Shown here piece by piece: positions 22,534 to 22,563 of a stretch of 22,563 bases of DNA (position 1 is its first letter; every line of letters starts with the position of its first letter). Source of the stretch: M55B112 sp040880545 (GTDB lineage: Bacteria > Bacteroidota > Bacteroidia > Bacteroidales > GCA-2748055); NCBI GenBank assembly GCA_040880545.1, contig JBBDIE010000113.1, positions 1-22,563 of the forward strand, given 5' to 3'. The notes under the pieces are model-generated. The model saw nothing but the letters and a program-made list of their open reading frames with translations, did no database searches and was not told the origin of the DNA. Made by a program: the position numbers and the translations under genes.

Positions 22534-22563
22534 CAATTATAAACAGTTCAATGTTGATAATTC

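Overview
The window looks like a piece of chromosome from a member of the Bacteroidota, probably class Bacteroidia. The evidence is a set of proteins typical of that phylum (the DUF4295 microprotein beside rpmB and rpmG, a DUF2141 protein, a DUF6340-like lipoprotein, a LolA-like PF17131 protein), A-rich leaders with almost no Shine-Dalgarno sequences, and several matches to the Bacteroidota promoter pattern TTG(-33)/TAnnTTTG(-7). Gene density is high and no intergenic gap exceeds 300 bases. I see no tRNA or rRNA gene, insertion sequence, CRISPR array or phage gene.

Layout, left to right. (1) mnmE (tRNA modification GTPase, minus strand), then a plus-strand Tat-type lipoprotein with a Dabb domain. 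(2) A four-gene minus-strand operon, 6990 down to 1992: outer-membrane beta-barrel protein, RND/MMPL-family permease, LolA-like periplasmic protein and DUF2141 protein. This reads as a multi-compartment envelope export or lipid-trafficking system and is the most interesting part of the window. (3) Divergent from it, a class-3 (fatty-aldehyde type) aldehyde dehydrogenase, then a small helical lipoprotein that converges on a membrane-embedded AraC-type regulator. (4) A plus-strand run: sucD, a sirtuin with an altered zinc site, a fabG-type reductase closed by a strong hairpin, a DUF6340-like lipoprotein, an M48/Ste24-type membrane protease and a 4-nt-overlapping cinA. (5) A translation and protein-targeting cluster: rpmB, rpmG, a 50-codon DUF4295 gene, ftsY and rimO. 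(6) The convergent clpC (minus strand), with a good promoter in the last 60 bases of the window.

Most of the window is housekeeping: tRNA and ribosome modification (mnmE, rimO), ribosomal proteins, SRP receptor, TCA cycle (sucD), fatty acid synthesis (fabG), and protein quality control (M48 protease, clpC). The accessory signal is concentrated in the envelope operon, the Tat/Dabb lipoprotein, the membrane AraC regulator and the unusual sirtuin. All family assignments come from reading motifs in the translations; no database search was run.
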